The notes under the pieces: model-generated
What the model was told of the DNA's origin: nothing
Databases searched by the model: none
The model's input: only the letters and a program-made list of their open reading frames with translations
Assembly (NCBI GenBank): GCA_947623455.1
Contig: OX392527.1
Location: 11,900,001-11,964,000 of the forward strand
Reading direction: 5' to 3'
From: Mimachlamys varia
Taxonomy: Eukaryota > Mollusca > Bivalvia > Pectinida > Pectinidae
DNA: 64,000 bases
Made by a program: the position numbers and the translations under genes
In this document: piece after piece, positions 61,376 through 64,000 of the stretch
How the letters are laid out: every line of letters begins with the position of its first letter
How positions within the stretch are numbered: position 1 is the first letter of the stretch

Positions 61376-61962
61376 GGCTGATAGACAGCCAGTCTAAACA
61401 ACACACCATCTCTCTCATAGATAGTCAGTTTAAACGACACACCATCTCTCTCATAGACAGTCAGTCTAAACAACACACCATCTCTCTGCTAGACAGTCAG
61501 TCTAAATGACACACCATCTCTCTAATAGACAGTCAGTCTAAACGACACATCATCTATCTCAAAGACAGTCAGTCTAAAAGACACACCATCTCTCTTATAG
61601 ACAGTCAGTCTAAACGACACACCATCTCTCTTATAGACAGCGGGTCTAAATGACCCACCATCTCTCTCATAGACAGTCTAAACGACACACCATCTCTCTC
61701 AAAGACAGCCAGTCTAAATGACACAACATCTCTCTAATAGACAGCCAGTCTAAAAGACACACCATCTCTCTAATAGACAGCCAGTCTAAACGACATACCA
61801 TCTCTCTCATAGACAGTCAGTCTAAACGATGCACCATCTCTCTAATAGACAGTCAGTCTAAACGACACACCATCTATCTCAAAGACAGTCAGTCTAAAAG
61901 ACACACCATCTCTCTTATAGACAGTCAGTCTAAACGACACACCATCTCTCTCATTCACAGCC
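61376..61962. repeat. 36-bp minisatellite, ~16 copies
   Basis: Unit CACCATCTCTCTCATAGACA then GTCAGTCTAAACGACA. A three-unit block with CTATCTCAAAGACAG / AAAAGACAC / CTCTTATAGAC occurs at about 61540 and again at 61865, a roughly 325-bp offset: an internal block duplication. Confidence 0.95.
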
Positions 61963-64000
61963 AGTCATGTAAATTTTGCTTCCATGATTCAAATTTTTTT
62001 TTTTTATTAGTCAGACAATAAAGGAGAACTTGTCCAACCATAGCAATAACCAGATGATATGGAGATGGAAACCATCTCTAAAGGCCCCGCCATTGCCACA
62101 AATCCAATATGTAAAGAAGCTTAGTTGGAGTACCAAAATTATAATTACAGACTCTGCTAATCAGACACTGTCTTTCATCCTGATCCATATTGAGAAGAAT
62201 TTCAATGGGAAAGATCATTCAAAACATCAATCAACATGTTAGAACATCTGCTTTGATATTTTAAATAATAATATGAAGTATCCAACTGATTCAAAGTGAC
62301 TTGTAATAAATACTGCACATACTTTTCTGTTTGCCTCGTCCCACAAGTGATCAAGACTTTAGGATTTCTGACATGAAGCTAGATCTACACATATTTATGT
62401 GACAAAATCAGCCTCCTCAGTATGTAACAGCACTGGACGTTTGTGAACCATCCCAAAAACAAATCAATGGCCAATCCACATGAAATTTAAGGTTATTAAT
62501 CGTGCAAGCAGGTTACGCTAAATCTATATTTCGTGCAAAATGTATAAACTTCAGACATAAACCAGATAAAATCAAATGCAACTCAAAACACGTCTCCGCA
62601 CATCTAGAAGATTTAGGCCCCAAATGAGATTCCAAAAGCTTCGGATATCTATGGGGCGTTAATCTGTTGATATTACAGGGCCTGGTATGGGTGCAATAAG
62701 TGTGCATGTAGGCATTGCTCTATCACCGAGGTAAATATGATTTCTGTAGAGATTTCTACACATTAGTAGACTACCTGGTGTACATCACCAACAGGTTTGA
62801 TGAGAATTGCCAATGGCAAACAACAAGGCTTGAGGAGGAGAGGTTGATACAATCTACCAGCAATATGTACAGGCAGTGTTCACAACCTATGAAATAGGAC
62901 CTAAATCTCGGGGTGCAATCTGCCAAAAACTAGAGAAATGCTCAAGAATTGTGAGTTTGTTGTGCTAACCAGTCTCCACATGGAGGTAATTTCTCCCAAT
63001 CAGTCTGATCTATAGTTACACTAATTAGAAGCACAAATAAAAGTGGCAGACCCACACGAGGATAACTTACATTACACACCCAATATATAACTCTTAAGTC
63101 ACGCTTTTGTTTTACTGTAATTGGACTTGTTTGTCTTTGATTGAACAGAAGGATTTTCTATGCAGTGGATATGATAGATCCTACCCAGGTTAAGTTATAA
63201 CAAATTAGCACGAGGAGGAGGAGGAGGAGGACGTGAGGAGTGCACACACAGCAGAACGTGGCCGTCTCACCTACACAGCTTGTGTTGATGGATTCTCCAT
63301 ACCTCCTCACCAACAGTGACAAAGTCTACTGTCAGTAGTACCTGGGGATTTTTTAAACAGATGTGTATCAAAGAAACATAATGGCTGATTCCCCCAGTGG
63401 TAACATGTATCCTAAAGATTACACTCTGGCTGCAACATGCCTTGGATTTTACTTATTGTTTGGTGTTCACCAAAACATTATTATATTTTTATTACATATA
63501 ACTCATAACAGGATCACCCCAGAAACCAGCTGTAAGGTTCGACAATATTTTCCCTTTTAAAGTAGAGATTTATTGACAAAAAATAAGTCTCCCCTTAAAC
63601 AGTTTGAAAATTAAGGCCTGGCCAAGATATTTCTGAAAACATTGTACATATTTTGGTTTATATATCTTGGCACATTACTTGGTGATTCTGCTAATTTATG
63701 AAATGCTTATATATAAACAAGTTCTAAGTGTAATGGAATCCTCAAAACTGACCAATAGGCGCAATACAAAGTCCTCAAAACTAACTCCCTAGTCACAAAT
63801 GACGCTATGATAGAGTTTACAATGCCATTAAATACTTGCAAAGTTTAAGTACAATTAGACATCATTGAAGGACCATAGGCATCACCTTAACATACAGTGT
63901 TTTTGCTACCTAGAGTTTACAGCAGCCTGTGCCTTATTGATTTTGGAAAATAAAGTAGGATTTTCAGATAAATCGGGAAAATATTCTTGAATTTTGCTTC
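61963..64000. other. Single-copy DNA, right edge
   Basis: About 2 kb without a supported gene. Short frames at 62030..62242, 62715..62897 and 63363..63560 are unrecognised. A (GAG)n run (63213-63232) sits beside a minus-strand donor-like GTAG|GTGAGACGG near 63277, which could end a 5' untranslated exon but is not supported further. Confidence 0.4.

Noticed and set aside
1..64000. CRISPR arrays
   Set aside because: The many direct repeats are contiguous minisatellites without unique spacers, in a eukaryotic genome.

Overview
The window is intron-rich animal DNA, most likely from a mollusc and probably a bivalve. Three things point there: multi-exon splicing with GT/AG sites, exons of a myocardin-related transcription factor (MRTF/MKL) gene, and two tRNA-derived SINEs, one of a type I know from bivalve genomes. 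The species cannot be fixed from sequence alone. There is no sign of bacterial, organellar or viral gene organisation.

Layout. The only well-supported protein-coding gene is on the minus strand near the left edge. Three phase-compatible exons (6762..7025, 6243..6308, 5814..5869) encode an N-terminal acidic/Ala-Gly/Ser-Thr segment followed by the first RPEL (G-actin binding) motif and linker of MRTF. The gene continues left beyond position 1; RPEL2 is not in the window. A possible first coding exon with matching phase lies at 24055..24097 on the minus strand. If that is right, much of 7-24 kb is intron and 25-64 kb is upstream DNA; if not, the upstream exons lie elsewhere.

Most of the remaining sequence is dominated by about 25 unrelated minisatellite arrays (unit 16 to 107 bp) that cover roughly 28 kb. 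The largest are a 68/70-bp array (29.8-36.0 kb) that passes into a related 57/59-bp array (36.0-36.8 kb), a 47-bp array (40.1-43.6 kb), a 34-bp array (25.8-28.1 kb), a 26-bp G-rich array at the left edge and a 105/107-bp array (3.0-4.5 kb). Several show higher-order structure (482, 1072 and about 2046 bp). Nearly all longer open frames in the window are by-products of these arrays.

Mobile DNA: a tRNA-SINE with an 8-bp target duplication inside a minisatellite (16481..16732), a degenerate bivalve-type tRNA-SINE (57131..57367, minus), a 571-bp element with 88-bp terminal inverted repeats inside another minisatellite (46046..46616), a 145-bp pogo/Tigger-like MITE flanked by TA (60208..60352), and a nested palindrome (21022..21110). 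Two minus-strand sequences fold like hammerhead ribozymes (38672..38715 and 55485..55525). The second sits in a 157-bp near-perfect palindrome, as might be left by a Penelope-like or retrozyme-type element. These hammerhead candidates, and a left-edge array that would give an MRTF-sense transcript about 49 copies of the let-7 8-mer target CTACCTCA, are the observations most worth following up.
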